Assembly (NCBI GenBank): GCA_964453035.1
Contig: CAYVOX010000094.1
Span: forward strand, 1-13,013
Origin: CAYVOX01 sp964453035
Lineage (GTDB): Bacteria; Chloroflexota; Anaerolineae; Anaerolineales; Anaerolineaceae
Reading direction: 5' to 3'
DNA length: 13,013 nt
The number at the start of each line of letters is the position of its first letter. The first letter of the stretch is position 1. The translations under genes and the position numbers were made by a program. The notes beneath the pieces are model-generated. The model was given only the letters and a program-made list of their open reading frames with translations. It ran no database searches and was not told the origin of the DNA. Shown here in pieces: positions 6,577 to 13,013 of the stretch.

Positions 6577-7632
6577 TCAGCGCAGCAGCATCAGCTCATA
6601 CAGCGCCTTGCCGCGCTCAACCGCCTGCACCCCCGGCAGGTTCACTTCCAGCTCCAGTTCGGCGTTGAAGCGGAAGTAAAACGGGTTGACAAACAGGCGC
6701 GCCAGGTTTTGCTGCCAGCGCGGCAGCAGCCCCAGCAGGCTGGTTCCCGCAATCAGCGCTGGCCTGCGCAGGCGCAAATTGACGCTGCCCTGCGCGCCCT
6801 GCCAGTTAAAATCCACCTTCTGCGGGTAACTGCGCCGCCCGGGGTGCTGAATGAAATCCTCCACCTTGAGCGTCAGCGGCGACCCGTCCCCCGTCAGGAT
6901 CTCGCCGCCCTTTGCCAGCAAAAACACCGGGATCTTCTGGCTGCCATAGGCTGGCAGCGCGTTCATCTCCACAAAAATGGTGGTGAAGTCGCCCACGTGC
7001 GCCCGGCCCCAGTACCAGTGAGACATCACCTGGTTCAACCCGATGTTGCCCCAGTTATGGTCGTGATAGCACGTGCCCCGCATCGCGGAGGTCTGCCCGT
7101 CGCGCTTCAGCGTCCCCTCCACGCTGCCGTGTGGAATGGCAGGTAGCCAGCCAAAGTAGCGCGTCAGCCCCTCGTCATAGAAGTTCATCCCCGCGCCGGG
7201 CCGCCAGGCGGGCACAATGCCCGTCATCACCACGTCCACCACCGCCCCGGCGGGTGTTTCAGCATGCAACTCGTAGCGTGACAGGTCGCCGCGCAGGGTG
7301 CAGGGACCAATGCGCACATCGCAGCGATCCCGGCTGGCTGAGAACTGCTCCACCGGGTAAACATCATAGCTCTGCGTCTCTTTGCCGTCGGGCGCGGTGA
7401 TGGTCACCGCCATGGAAGGCATGAGGGGGCCGTTGCGGTTGAGGATGGATTTGGTGGCGAACACCACCACCACCGTTGTGCCGTCGTCAAAGTGACAGTC
7501 GTTGTACCACCACTCAAAATTTCCCGGGCCCGTATCGGCGCGCAGGCCATCCTCCCACACTGCCACGCGCTCCGTCAGCCCGGTGCGCCGCATGAATTCC
7601 TCCCCCACTGCCATAATTACCCGTTTTGCCAT
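6577..7632 (-). CDS. CrtC/AttH-like lipocalin-fold protein
   Basis: Protein of 351 residues related to hydroxyneurosporene synthase (carotenoid 1,2-hydratase, CrtC) and AttH-type tandem lipocalin folds. The two signature blocks are present: FEWWYNDCHFDDG (39-51) and RGTCYHDHNWGN (185-196), plus HWYWGRAH (205-212). CrtC adds water to acyclic carotenoids, and relatives include terpene cyclases. No other carotenoid or terpene gene lies in this window, so the substrate is open. No signal peptide is visible. The start at 7632 is chosen because GGAGG lies 8 bases ahead; the frame continues upstream into the MITE-like repeat without a ribosome site. The lipoprotein gene follows 81 bases downstream. 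Confidence 0.82.
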   Translation of the reverse strand: MAKRVIMAVGEEFMRRTGLTERVAVWEDGLRADTGPGNFEWWYNDCHFDDGTTVVVVFATKSILNRNGPLMPSMAVTITAPDGKETQSYDVYPVEQFSASRDRCDVRIGPCTLRGDLSRYELHAETPAGAVVDVVMTGIVPAWRPGAGMNFYDEGLTRYFGWLPAIPHGSVEGTLKRDGQTSAMRGTCYHDHNWGNIGLNQVMSHWYWGRAHVGDFTTIFVEMNALPAYGSQKIPVFLLAKGGEILTGDGSPLTLKVEDFIQHPGRRSYPQKVDFNWQGAQGSVNLRLRRPALIAGTSLLGLLPRWQQNLARLFVNPFYFRFNAELELEVNLPGVQAVERGKALYELMLLR

Positions 7633-7694
7633 CTTGTCATCCTCCAGGCCAATCCACACCTGCAGCCGTACCCGCAGGGTCAGGTTAAATTTTA

Positions 7695-7854
7695 GGGGCT
7701 GTCCAAAAAGACGAGTGTCATTCTGCTTGCGGACTGCGCTTCGAGTGAGCAAAGCAATACCGCACCTGCAGCGGTTGCACATGAGAGTCTCTACATCAGT
7801 AATCGAGATGCTTCGCTCCGCTCAGCATGACAAAATGACTTTTAGAAAAGTCCC
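7695..7854. repeat. MITE-like element, 160 bp, flanked by TA
   Basis: The left end GGGGCTGTCCAAAAAG (7695-) is matched in inverted form by the right end at 7823-7854 (minus-strand reading GGGACTTTTCTAAAAG). About 22 of 31 aligned positions match with one gap, ending in GTCAT-CTG on both sides. Each end abuts a TA dinucleotide (7693-7694 and 7855-7856), as after insertion by a Tc1/mariner-IS630-type transposase, although a TA duplication is weak evidence alone. The right arm contains a perfect hairpin, GACTTTT-AG-AAAAGTC (7837-7852). The inner right sequence around 7806-7830 resembles a dispersed repeat I recall from environmental genomes. It encodes no protein. Together with its flanks it accounts for the 255-base gap between the 357-residue gene and the CrtC-like gene. 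Confidence 0.7.
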
Positions 7855-7887
7855 TACTGCGTGTGTATAATTTCATTCGGCCCCGCA

Positions 7888-8961
7888 TCAGCTATCCGCC
7901 GGACCGCGCGGGCGAACCGGCGTGCGCTTCCACTCCGCGTAGCGCAGCGCCTGGATGCTGTTCGGGTCGGTCGATTCGTAATCCGTGTAAAACTCATCCC
8001 CGCGGTCGTTCACCCAGCGGTGGCTCCACTGGTTGGAAGCCGTATCCACCTTGCCGGTGTACGGGTTGACGTACTCCTCCTGGCTGGTCATGTTCAGGTA
8101 CTGGTCGTTGCGAATTTCCGCCTGGGTCTCATTGCGGTGGTCGGCAATCTGGTTGAGCGTATCCTGTACATAGCGCTGCGTCTCCAACGCCCGCCGCGCC
8201 CGCTCGCGCTCCGCTGCCTGCGCCTGGTTGTAAGATTGCGTCAGGATGCCCTGGCTCTGCATTTCCTGCTGAACCCACTGCGGGTTCATCTGCGTGGAGC
8301 GCCGGATGGTGTGCAGCACCGGTTCCCACTGCTCAAGCTCGCCCACCGGCGCTCGCCAGTAGATGGAATCCTTGTTAGACCACATCCCCGCGCCCATCTG
8401 CCCGAAGTTCTCGATCACCGTCTGTGCCCGCTCTTTATACTGTACCCCGCCCTCGCTGTAAGTGTAGGTCACCTCCCCCGCCGCGTATGTGATCCCCAGC
8501 CCTTGCACCGCCTGGCGCTGCCAGCGTTCTTGCAGCTCCGGCAGCGGTTTTTGCTCCAGCAACTGTGCGTTTTGGGCTTGCGGGTGCGCCCACGGGAACA
8601 TCACCTGCACCAGGAAGCTGGGCGGATCCAGCAGTTGCCAGACAATCATGCCATTATACAGACTGCCCGGCTGCATCCAGCCCATCTGCCCGGTGACGGT
8701 CCAGCGCGGATCGGCATACTTGTATTCCGGGCAGCCGCGCACCATCACCGTTCCAGCGGCATCGCGCTTGACGGCCACATCAATCTTAGCCGCGATATTT
8801 TGCGCTGAAACGCGCGCCTGCATAAGATTTTCGCGCACTATCCCGCCCTCAATCAACCAGCCCTGCGGCACCAGCAGGGTGAAGGCGTTCTCGCGCGGCT
8901 CAGCCTTGCGCTGGAACAGCACTGTGCGCGCATCGGATGGGGTTCCTCCCGGGTTTTGCAT
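7888..8961 (-). CDS. Conserved hypothetical protein, 357 residues
   Basis: No function recognised. No signal peptide or membrane span is evident. Residues 1-220 look like a globular alpha/beta domain with VPQGWLIEGG (31-40), TVMVRGCPEYKYADPRW (71-87) and a Trp/Pro-rich middle. Residues about 225-290 are Gln/Glu/Arg-rich and helical, possibly a coiled coil. The C-terminus carries a compact motif, EEYVNPYTGKVD (296-307) then SNQWSHRWVNDRGDEFYTD (309-327), that looks like a conserved structural unit. The ATG at 8961 follows GGAGGAGGG with good spacing, and a near-consensus promoter sits just upstream, so expression is likely. No clear terminator is seen, though the MITE hairpin (7837-7852) lies 36 bases past the stop. 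Confidence 0.85.
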   Translation of the reverse strand: MQNPGGTPSDARTVLFQRKAEPRENAFTLLVPQGWLIEGGIVRENLMQARVSAQNIAAKIDVAVKRDAAGTVMVRGCPEYKYADPRWTVTGQMGWMQPGSLYNGMIVWQLLDPPSFLVQVMFPWAHPQAQNAQLLEQKPLPELQERWQRQAVQGLGITYAAGEVTYTYSEGGVQYKERAQTVIENFGQMGAGMWSNKDSIYWRAPVGELEQWEPVLHTIRRSTQMNPQWVQQEMQSQGILTQSYNQAQAAERERARRALETQRYVQDTLNQIADHRNETQAEIRNDQYLNMTSQEEYVNPYTGKVDTASNQWSHRWVNDRGDEFYTDYESTDPNSIQALRYAEWKRTPVRPRGPADS

Positions 8962-8991
8962 GGCAACCCTCCTCCAAACAAAGTTGATACC

Positions 8992-9020
8992 AGTATAAGC
9001 AAAAGCCGCCTTCAAGTCAA
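8992..9020 (-). promoter_or_regulatory. Sigma-70-type promoter of the 357-residue gene
   Basis: On the minus strand TTGACT (9020-9015) and TATACT (8997-8992) are separated by exactly 17 bases, close to the vegetative consensus. The predicted start near 8985 leaves a leader of about 24 bases containing GGAGGAGGG. It lies back-to-back with the lactate permease promoter, with 26 bases between this -35 and the divergent -10. Confidence 0.8.
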
Positions 9021-9046
9021 ACCGCGCTGCAGCCCGCCGGGCGCGG

Positions 9047-9052
9047 TATAAT
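9047..9052 (+). promoter_or_regulatory. -10 box of a leaderless lactate permease mRNA
   Basis: A perfect TATAAT ends 7 bases before the ATG at 9060. Transcription 6-8 bases past the hexamer would begin at or next to the A of the start codon. No Shine-Dalgarno exists in between and no -35 is recognisable at 16-18 bases. Confidence 0.6.
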
Positions 9053-9059
9053 TGCCGCG

Positions 9060-10622
9060 ATGCCCCTCAACTTTCTCACCTGGCTGCTCGCCTTTTTGCC
9101 GGTCATCGTCGTCCTGGCTCTCATGCTGGGGTTGCGCTGGGGCGGCAGCCGCGCCGGGGCGCTTAGCTGGCTGACGGCGCTGCTCAGCGCTGCCCTTTTC
9201 TTCGGCGCCGGGCCTGAGTTGCTGGCTTACACCCAGGTCAAGGCTATTTTGCTCTCCATTGATGTGCTCTACATCATCTGGACGGCCCTGCTGCTCTTTC
9301 ACATCGCCGATGAAGCCGGCGCGGTTACCCTGGTGGGGCGCGTCTTGCCCTCTCTCACCGCCGACCGCACCATGCAGGGTTTGCTGCTGGGCTGGCTGTT
9401 TGCCTCCTTTCTGCAGGGCATGGGCGGTTTTGGCGTGCCGGTTGCTGTGGCAGCCCCGCTGCTGGTGGGGCTGGGCTTCTCGCCGGTCCAGTCGGTGATG
9501 ATGGCCTGCATCGGGCACGGCTGGGCGGTCAATTTTGGCTCACTGGCCACCTCATTTCAGACGCTCCTGGCGGTTACCAACCTGCCCGCCAGTTACCTCG
9601 CCCCGGATGCCTCCATCCTGCTCGGCATCTCCTCCTTCTTCTGCGGCGCCATCGTGGCTTTTATCGCGGGTGGGCGGCGCGGTATGCTGCGCACCCTGCC
9701 GGTGATCTTCCTGCTCAGCCTGGTGATGAGCGTCACCCAGCATCTGCTCGTCACCAACGATCTCTACACCCTGGGTGCCACCGGCGGCGCCATGGCTGGA
9801 CTGCTGTTGGGCGTGGCGCTCTGCCGCATCCCTGCCTACCGCGGGGCGGTCACCGCCCGGCCTTCGCTGGCACTTGAAGACGGCAGACCCCGCTCGCTGG
9901 TTGCCGTGCTCTCTGCTTACATCCTGCTTGTGGCGCTGGCCTTTGCCATCAACCTTACCCCATCCCTTTCCGCCTTCTTTGACCAGGTGCAGCTCACCCT
10001 CTCCTTTCCCACCCTCTCCACCACCTATGGCTTCACCACCCCCGCCGAGATGGGCCGCAAAATTAACCTGTTCGGCCACCCGGGCGCCATCCTCATCTAT
10101 GCTGCCCTGCTTTCCACCCTCATCTACCGCAGGCTGGGCTACTTTAAACCCTATGCCGCCCGGCGCATCTTTGTTAAGGTTTCACGCGGCGCGGTTAATT
10201 CCAGCCTGGGCGTGGTGGCGATGGTGGGCATGGCGGTCATCATGTCGCACTCCGGCATGACCAACCTGCTGGCGGAGGGCCTCAGCCAGAGCTTTGGCCG
10301 CGCCGCCTACCCCTTCGTGGCCCCCTTTCTCGGCGCTCTCGGCGCATTCATCACCGGCAGCAACAACAACGCCAACGTTCTCTTTGGCATCCTGCAGCAG
10401 CGCACCGCTGAAATGCTCGGGTTGAGCGTCTCGCTCATCCTGGCCGCTCAAACCACCGGCGGCTCGCTCGGCTCTGTGCTGGCACCTGCCAAGGTCATCG
10501 TCGGTTGCAGCACGGTGGGCCTGGGGGATAACGAAGGCGTGGTGATGGGCAAGATTCTGCTCTACGGCATCGTCCCCATCGCCCTCACTGCTCTTGTTGC
10601 CGGCCTGTGGATGCTGCTATGA
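9060..10622 (+). CDS. lldP: L-lactate permease (LctP family)
   Basis: Inner-membrane permease of 520 residues, typical for the LctP family, which takes up lactate and in some members glycolate by proton symport. Family signatures are FLQGMGGFGVPVAVAAPLLV (about 117-136), GHGWAVNFGSLATSFQTL (about 152-169), FITGSNNNANVLFGILQQ (about 430-447) and TTGGSLGSVLAPAKV near 465-480. Twelve or more hydrophobic segments are evident. The ATG at 9060 is placed directly behind a TATAAT box, implying a leaderless transcript. It overlaps the next gene by ATGA. No lactate dehydrogenase gene is present in this window, so the metabolic partner is elsewhere. Confidence 0.95.
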   Translation: MPLNFLTWLLAFLPVIVVLALMLGLRWGGSRAGALSWLTALLSAALFFGAGPELLAYTQVKAILLSIDVLYIIWTALLLFHIADEAGAVTLVGRVLPSLTADRTMQGLLLGWLFASFLQGMGGFGVPVAVAAPLLVGLGFSPVQSVMMACIGHGWAVNFGSLATSFQTLLAVTNLPASYLAPDASILLGISSFFCGAIVAFIAGGRRGMLRTLPVIFLLSLVMSVTQHLLVTNDLYTLGATGGAMAGLLLGVALCRIPAYRGAVTARPSLALEDGRPRSLVAVLSAYILLVALAFAINLTPSLSAFFDQVQLTLSFPTLSTTYGFTTPAEMGRKINLFGHPGAILIYAALLSTLIYRRLGYFKPYAARRIFVKVSRGAVNSSLGVVAMVGMAVIMSHSGMTNLLAEGLSQSFGRAAYPFVAPFLGALGAFITGSNNNANVLFGILQQRTAEMLGLSVSLILAAQTTGGSLGSVLAPAKVIVGCSTVGLGDNEGVVMGKILLYGIVPIALTALVAGLWMLL

Positions 10623-10813
10623 AAACCCTTCTATCCAAACTTCAAGCCTGGAATAAGCGCAACCGCTTCGCGGTGCAGATTTTTGCCCTGCTCCTGGCTT
10701 TGCTTTCACCCTTTGTGCTCTATGCTGCCCTCGCCAGCGCCTTCACCTGGCTGGCTGTGCTGGCTTTTACCCTGTTCACCTGCGCCATGGCGCTCACCTT
10801 CTGGGCAGGCTAA
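10619..10813 (+). CDS. Small two-helix membrane protein
   Basis: A 64-residue protein with a basic N-terminus (MKTLLSKLQAWNKRNR) followed by two hydrophobic segments, about 20-42 and 44-62, so a predicted hairpin in the inner membrane. The start overlaps the lactate permease stop (ATGA), a classic coupling arrangement, and the HicB-DinB gene begins 13 bases after its stop. The family was not recognised. It could be an accessory subunit of the permease or an unrelated small protein. An in-frame ATG at 10607 is less likely because it lies inside the permease gene and lacks the coupled arrangement. Confidence 0.7.
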   Translation: MKTLLSKLQAWNKRNRFAVQIFALLLALLSPFVLYAALASAFTWLAVLAFTLFTCAMALTFWAG

Positions 10814-10826
10814 GCTGGAGGAACTC

Positions 10827-11531
10827 ATGCTCATTCAAGTGGGACTGGAAACCAAAACCAACGCATTTGCCAACGCCTACCCGCTCGATTTGCCCGGTTG
10901 CATCGCCAGCGGCAAGGATGGCTCCGAAGCGCTGCTCAGGCTGCCGCGCGCCGTGCTTAAATTTCAGGATTGGGCTGCCCGCCACGATCCCCATTCCTGG
11001 CTGGCCAACCTCGGCGATTTTGACGTGCGCCTGGTTGAAACCTTTGAGGTGACCACGCTCAACGCAGAGTACGAGCTGGCCCTGCAAGGATATGAAGTCA
11101 GCGCCTTCTTCCGCCACGATTGGAAGCCGCTCACCGCCCTGGATGTGGAGCGCGGGCTGCAACTGCTGGCCTGGAGCCGCGCTGACCTGCTTGAAGTGGT
11201 TGCCGACCTCCCGGAGGGCAAGCTGGAGGAAATGCAGCCCGGCGAGCGCTGGAGCATCAACGGCATTTTGGCGCACGTCGGCGGCGCCGAATGGTGGTAC
11301 CTCGACCGTCTCAACCGCGCCGGCATTCCCCGCGAGGCCGTGCCCTCTGCCCCCCTGGAGCGCCTCTCCGTGGCGCGGGCTCTGCTGCTGGAAACCCTAC
11401 CCGCGCTGGTGGGCGTGGAGCTGGTGCTGGGCAAAAACGGCGAGCTGTGGAGCCCGCGCAAGCTGCTGCGCCGCGCCATCTGGCACGAACTGGATCACGT
11501 CGGGCACATCAGCCGCCTGGTGTTGAGCTAA
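10827..11531 (+). CDS. HicB-like domain fused to DinB-family protein
   Basis: Protein of 234 residues. The N-terminal 70 or so residues resemble a HicB-type partial RNase H fold: YPLDLPGCIASGKDGSEALLR (18-38) matches the LPGC...G...EAL pattern of HicB antitoxins. Residues about 95-234 form a DinB/YfiT four-helix bundle with expected metal ligands His150 (GILAHVGGAEWWY) and an HxxxH pair, His220 and His224 (IWHELDHVGHISR). DinB-type proteins include thiol-dependent transferases (for example bacillithiol-linked) and many of unknown role. No hicA toxin is adjacent and the HicB part lacks a DNA-binding tail, so a toxin-antitoxin role is not supported. The ATG at 10827 has GGAGG before it. Third gene of the permease operon; it ends 6 bases before the convergent methyltransferase stop. 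Confidence 0.85.
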   Translation: MLIQVGLETKTNAFANAYPLDLPGCIASGKDGSEALLRLPRAVLKFQDWAARHDPHSWLANLGDFDVRLVETFEVTTLNAEYELALQGYEVSAFFRHDWKPLTALDVERGLQLLAWSRADLLEVVADLPEGKLEEMQPGERWSINGILAHVGGAEWWYLDRLNRAGIPREAVPSAPLERLSVARALLLETLPALVGVELVLGKNGELWSPRKLLRRAIWHELDHVGHISRLVLS

Positions 11532-11537
11532 CCCCCC

Positions 11538-12386
11538 TCACCCCACCAGCCAGGCGATGTCCTCAACCCCCTCAAAGCGCTTCGCCATCACTTCCATGGC
11601 CTGTGGATTGTTATCAATCAGAACAAAATTGCGTCCCAACGCCAGGCAGGCGGCTCCCGTCGTCCCGCTGCCCGCAAAAAAATCCAGCACCGTCTCGCCG
11701 GGGTTGGAAGAAGCCGCGATAATGCGTTTCAGAATCCCCAGCGGCTTCTGGGTGGGATAGCCAGTCTTTTCGCGGCTGTTGGTCGGCACAATCGTGTGCC
11801 ACCAGGTATCGGTTGGCAGCTTGCCCCGCGCGGCCTTTTCCGGCCCTACCAGCCCCGGCGCCATGTAAGGGATACGCTCAATCGCCTCCACATTGTACGT
11901 GTAACGGCGCGGGTCCTTGGCGTACCACAGGATGTTATCATGCTTGGGCGGCCATTTCCTCCTGGTGCGCGCGCCGTAATCATACGCCCAGATGATTTCG
12001 TTGATAAACGCCTCGCGCCCGAAGATTTGATCCAGCAGCACCTTGCAGTAATGCACCTCGCGGTAATCAATGTGGAAATACAGCGATCCTTCCGGTGTCA
12101 GTAACCGGTACGCCTCCTCCAACCTGGGGCGCAAAAACGCCGTGTAGTCGTCAAAGCTGTCCAGGTAACCCTTCTCGCTCACCTTCACCGTCTGGTAGCG
12201 CTGCCCGCCAAAACCCACCCGGTCGCCGTTCACGTCCCGCTCGGTACGCAGCTGCGTGCGCGCCTGCGTCTTGCCGGTGTTGAACGGCGGGTCAATGTAG
12301 ATGAGCTGCACCGATTCACCCGGCAGACCCTGCAGGATGGGAAGGTTTTCGCCGTAATAGATGCGGTTTGGCGCAGGCTTTTCCAT
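11538..12386 (-). CDS. Solitary DNA methyltransferase, beta class (N6-adenine or N4-cytosine)
   Basis: Transfers a methyl group from S-adenosylmethionine to an exocyclic amino group in DNA. The 282 residues show catalytic motif IV first (LIYIDPPFNTG, 28-38), a target-recognition region in the middle, then motif X-like YPTQKPLGILKRII (210-223) and the AdoMet-binding motif I (VLDFFAGSGTTG, 233-244). This is the beta-class order. The DPPF form is more common in adenine enzymes, but N4-cytosine is not excluded. No restriction enzyme gene lies beside it, so it looks like an orphan with an epigenetic or protective role. The start at 12386 is taken because TATACT lies 6 bases upstream, giving a leaderless mRNA. 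The frame extends to an ATG at 12470, but that start lies upstream of the promoter. Confidence 0.92.
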   Translation of the reverse strand: MEKPAPNRIYYGENLPILQGLPGESVQLIYIDPPFNTGKTQARTQLRTERDVNGDRVGFGGQRYQTVKVSEKGYLDSFDDYTAFLRPRLEEAYRLLTPEGSLYFHIDYREVHYCKVLLDQIFGREAFINEIIWAYDYGARTRRKWPPKHDNILWYAKDPRRYTYNVEAIERIPYMAPGLVGPEKAARGKLPTDTWWHTIVPTNSREKTGYPTQKPLGILKRIIAASSNPGETVLDFFAGSGTTGAACLALGRNFVLIDNNPQAMEVMAKRFEGVEDIAWLVG

Positions 12387-12392
12387 TACCCA

Positions 12393-12398
12393 AGTATA
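12393..12398 (-). promoter_or_regulatory. -10 box of a leaderless methyltransferase mRNA
   Basis: On the minus strand TATACT ends 6 bases before the ATG at 12386, with only GGGTA-type sequence between and no Shine-Dalgarno. The expected transcription start coincides with the start codon. No strong -35 is visible (TGCCAA at 16 bases is the nearest). Confidence 0.55.
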
Positions 12399-12482
12399 AC
12401 TTGAACCCGCTGATTTGGCATCCAAAAGCCGCTCTCGGGCGCCCATATTTACCCCGCAAACGTGGGGCAAACCCCCATTTTT

Positions 12483-12491
12483 TGCTATACT
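12483..12491 (+). promoter_or_regulatory. Extended -10 promoter of the epimerase gene
   Basis: TGCTATACT is an extended -10 element (TGn plus TATACT), 30 bases before the ATG. The leader of about 22-24 bases contains CGGAGG (12509-12514), a strong ribosome site 7 bases before the start. No clear -35 is seen. The 135-base gap to the divergent methyltransferase gene therefore carries a promoter for each side. Confidence 0.6.
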
Positions 12492-12521
12492 GATAGAACC
12501 ATTCCACCCGGAGGTCCATCC

Positions 12522-13013
12522 ATGAAGGTTTTGTTTATCGGCGGCACCGGCATCATCAGCTCAGCCAGTTCAACCCTCGCCCTGGAGCGCGGCATCGAAT
12601 TGACCCTGCTCACCCGCGGGCTATCCCACCGTTCACCCGTCCCGGGCGCCCGCCTGCTGCAGGGTGATATCCGCAACCCGCAATCCGTGCGCGCTGCCCT
12701 GGGCAACCAGGCCTTCGATGCCGTGGTGGATTGGGTGGCCTACACCCCCGAGCAGGTTGAGGTTGACCTCGATCTCTTCCGCGGGCGAACCGGGCAATTC
12801 ATCTTCATCAGTTCTGCCTCCGTTTATCAAAAGCCGCCCGCTGTTCTGCCCATCACCGAATCCACCCCGCTTTACAACCCCATCTGGCTCTATTCCCAGA
12901 ACAAAATCGCCTGCGAAGAACGCCTGCTGCGCGCCTACCGCGAGGAAGCTTTCCCTGTCACCATCGTGCGCCCCGCCCACACCTACGACCGCGCCTACAT
13001 CCCCCTCGAGGGC
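12522..13013 (+). CDS. NAD-dependent epimerase/dehydratase family protein, N-terminal part
   Basis: The first 164 residues of an extended short-chain dehydrogenase-like protein; the gene continues past the right edge. It begins MKVLFIGGTGIISSA, a Rossmann dinucleotide loop in which the third glycine is Ser, as in a known branch of this family. Further marks are LLTRG, LLQGDIRNP (about 45-53), DAVVDWVAY (69-77), FISSASVY and YSQNK, the YxxxK catalytic pair at about residues 136-140. VRPAHTYD follows. Substrate not determined; sugar-nucleotide epimerases and isoflavone-reductase-like proteins share this pattern. The ATG at 12522 is supported by CGGAGG. Confidence 0.9.
   Translation, partial: MKVLFIGGTGIISSASSTLALERGIELTLLTRGLSHRSPVPGARLLQGDIRNPQSVRAALGNQAFDAVVDWVAYTPEQVEVDLDLFRGRTGQFIFISSASVYQKPPAVLPITESTPLYNPIWLYSQNKIACEERLLRAYREEAFPVTIVRPAHTYDRAYIPLEG

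Noticed and set aside
7861..8808. A 315-codon plus-strand frame preceded by TATAAT (7866-7871)
   Set aside because: It is antisense to the 357-residue gene, is Arg/His/Leu-rich, and lacks a ribosome site; the TATAAT next to the MITE-like element is probably chance.
10827..11060. HicB-like region as half of a toxin-antitoxin system
   Set aside because: No hicA-like gene on either side and the domain is fused to DinB.

Overview
The window looks like a stretch of chromosome from a GC-rich free-living bacterium. The gene mix (nickel superoxide dismutase with its own maturation protease, a 7TM-type sensor kinase, an LctP-type lactate permease, a HicB-DinB fusion, several genes with very short or no leaders, and a small repeat of a kind common in environmental genomes) would fit Chloroflexota, perhaps Anaerolineae. 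That placement is an inference from protein flavour, not from a marker gene. No rRNA, tRNA, CRISPR array, phage or plasmid gene, or intact transposase was seen.

Region 1 (1-3226, all minus strand) reads as one transcription unit in the order sodN, sodX-like protease, DUF1295 membrane protein, sensor histidine kinase. The kinase runs off the left edge of the window. SodN carries the full nickel hook right after a 16-residue propeptide, and the overlapping next gene is the small S26-type peptidase expected to remove that propeptide. Region 2 (3356-5569, plus) is divergent from sodN: an EamA/DMT permease followed by a PHP-domain metal-dependent hydrolase with an extra N-terminal domain.

Region 3 (5767-8961, minus) holds three genes: a 357-residue protein of unknown function, a CrtC/AttH-like lipocalin-fold protein, and a DUF2807 lipoprotein that ends at a good intrinsic terminator. 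A 160-bp MITE-like element with imperfect terminal inverted repeats and flanking TA sits between the first two. Region 4 (9060-11531, plus) is an L-lactate permease operon with a 64-residue two-helix membrane protein and a HicB-DinB fusion. Region 5 holds a solitary beta-class DNA methyltransferase (minus) and, divergent from it, the start of an NAD-dependent epimerase that runs off the right edge.

The strongest signal not explained by genes is strand composition. Left of about 5.57 kb the plus strand is G-rich whichever way genes point, and right of about 5.77 kb it is C-rich whichever way genes point. That sign change matches a replication-terminus boundary, or else an inversion or assembly join. 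A second theme is transcription start. Two genes (lactate permease, methyltransferase) have a -10 hexamer only 6-7 bases before the ATG and no Shine-Dalgarno, which points to leaderless mRNAs; the DMT permease has a very short leader.
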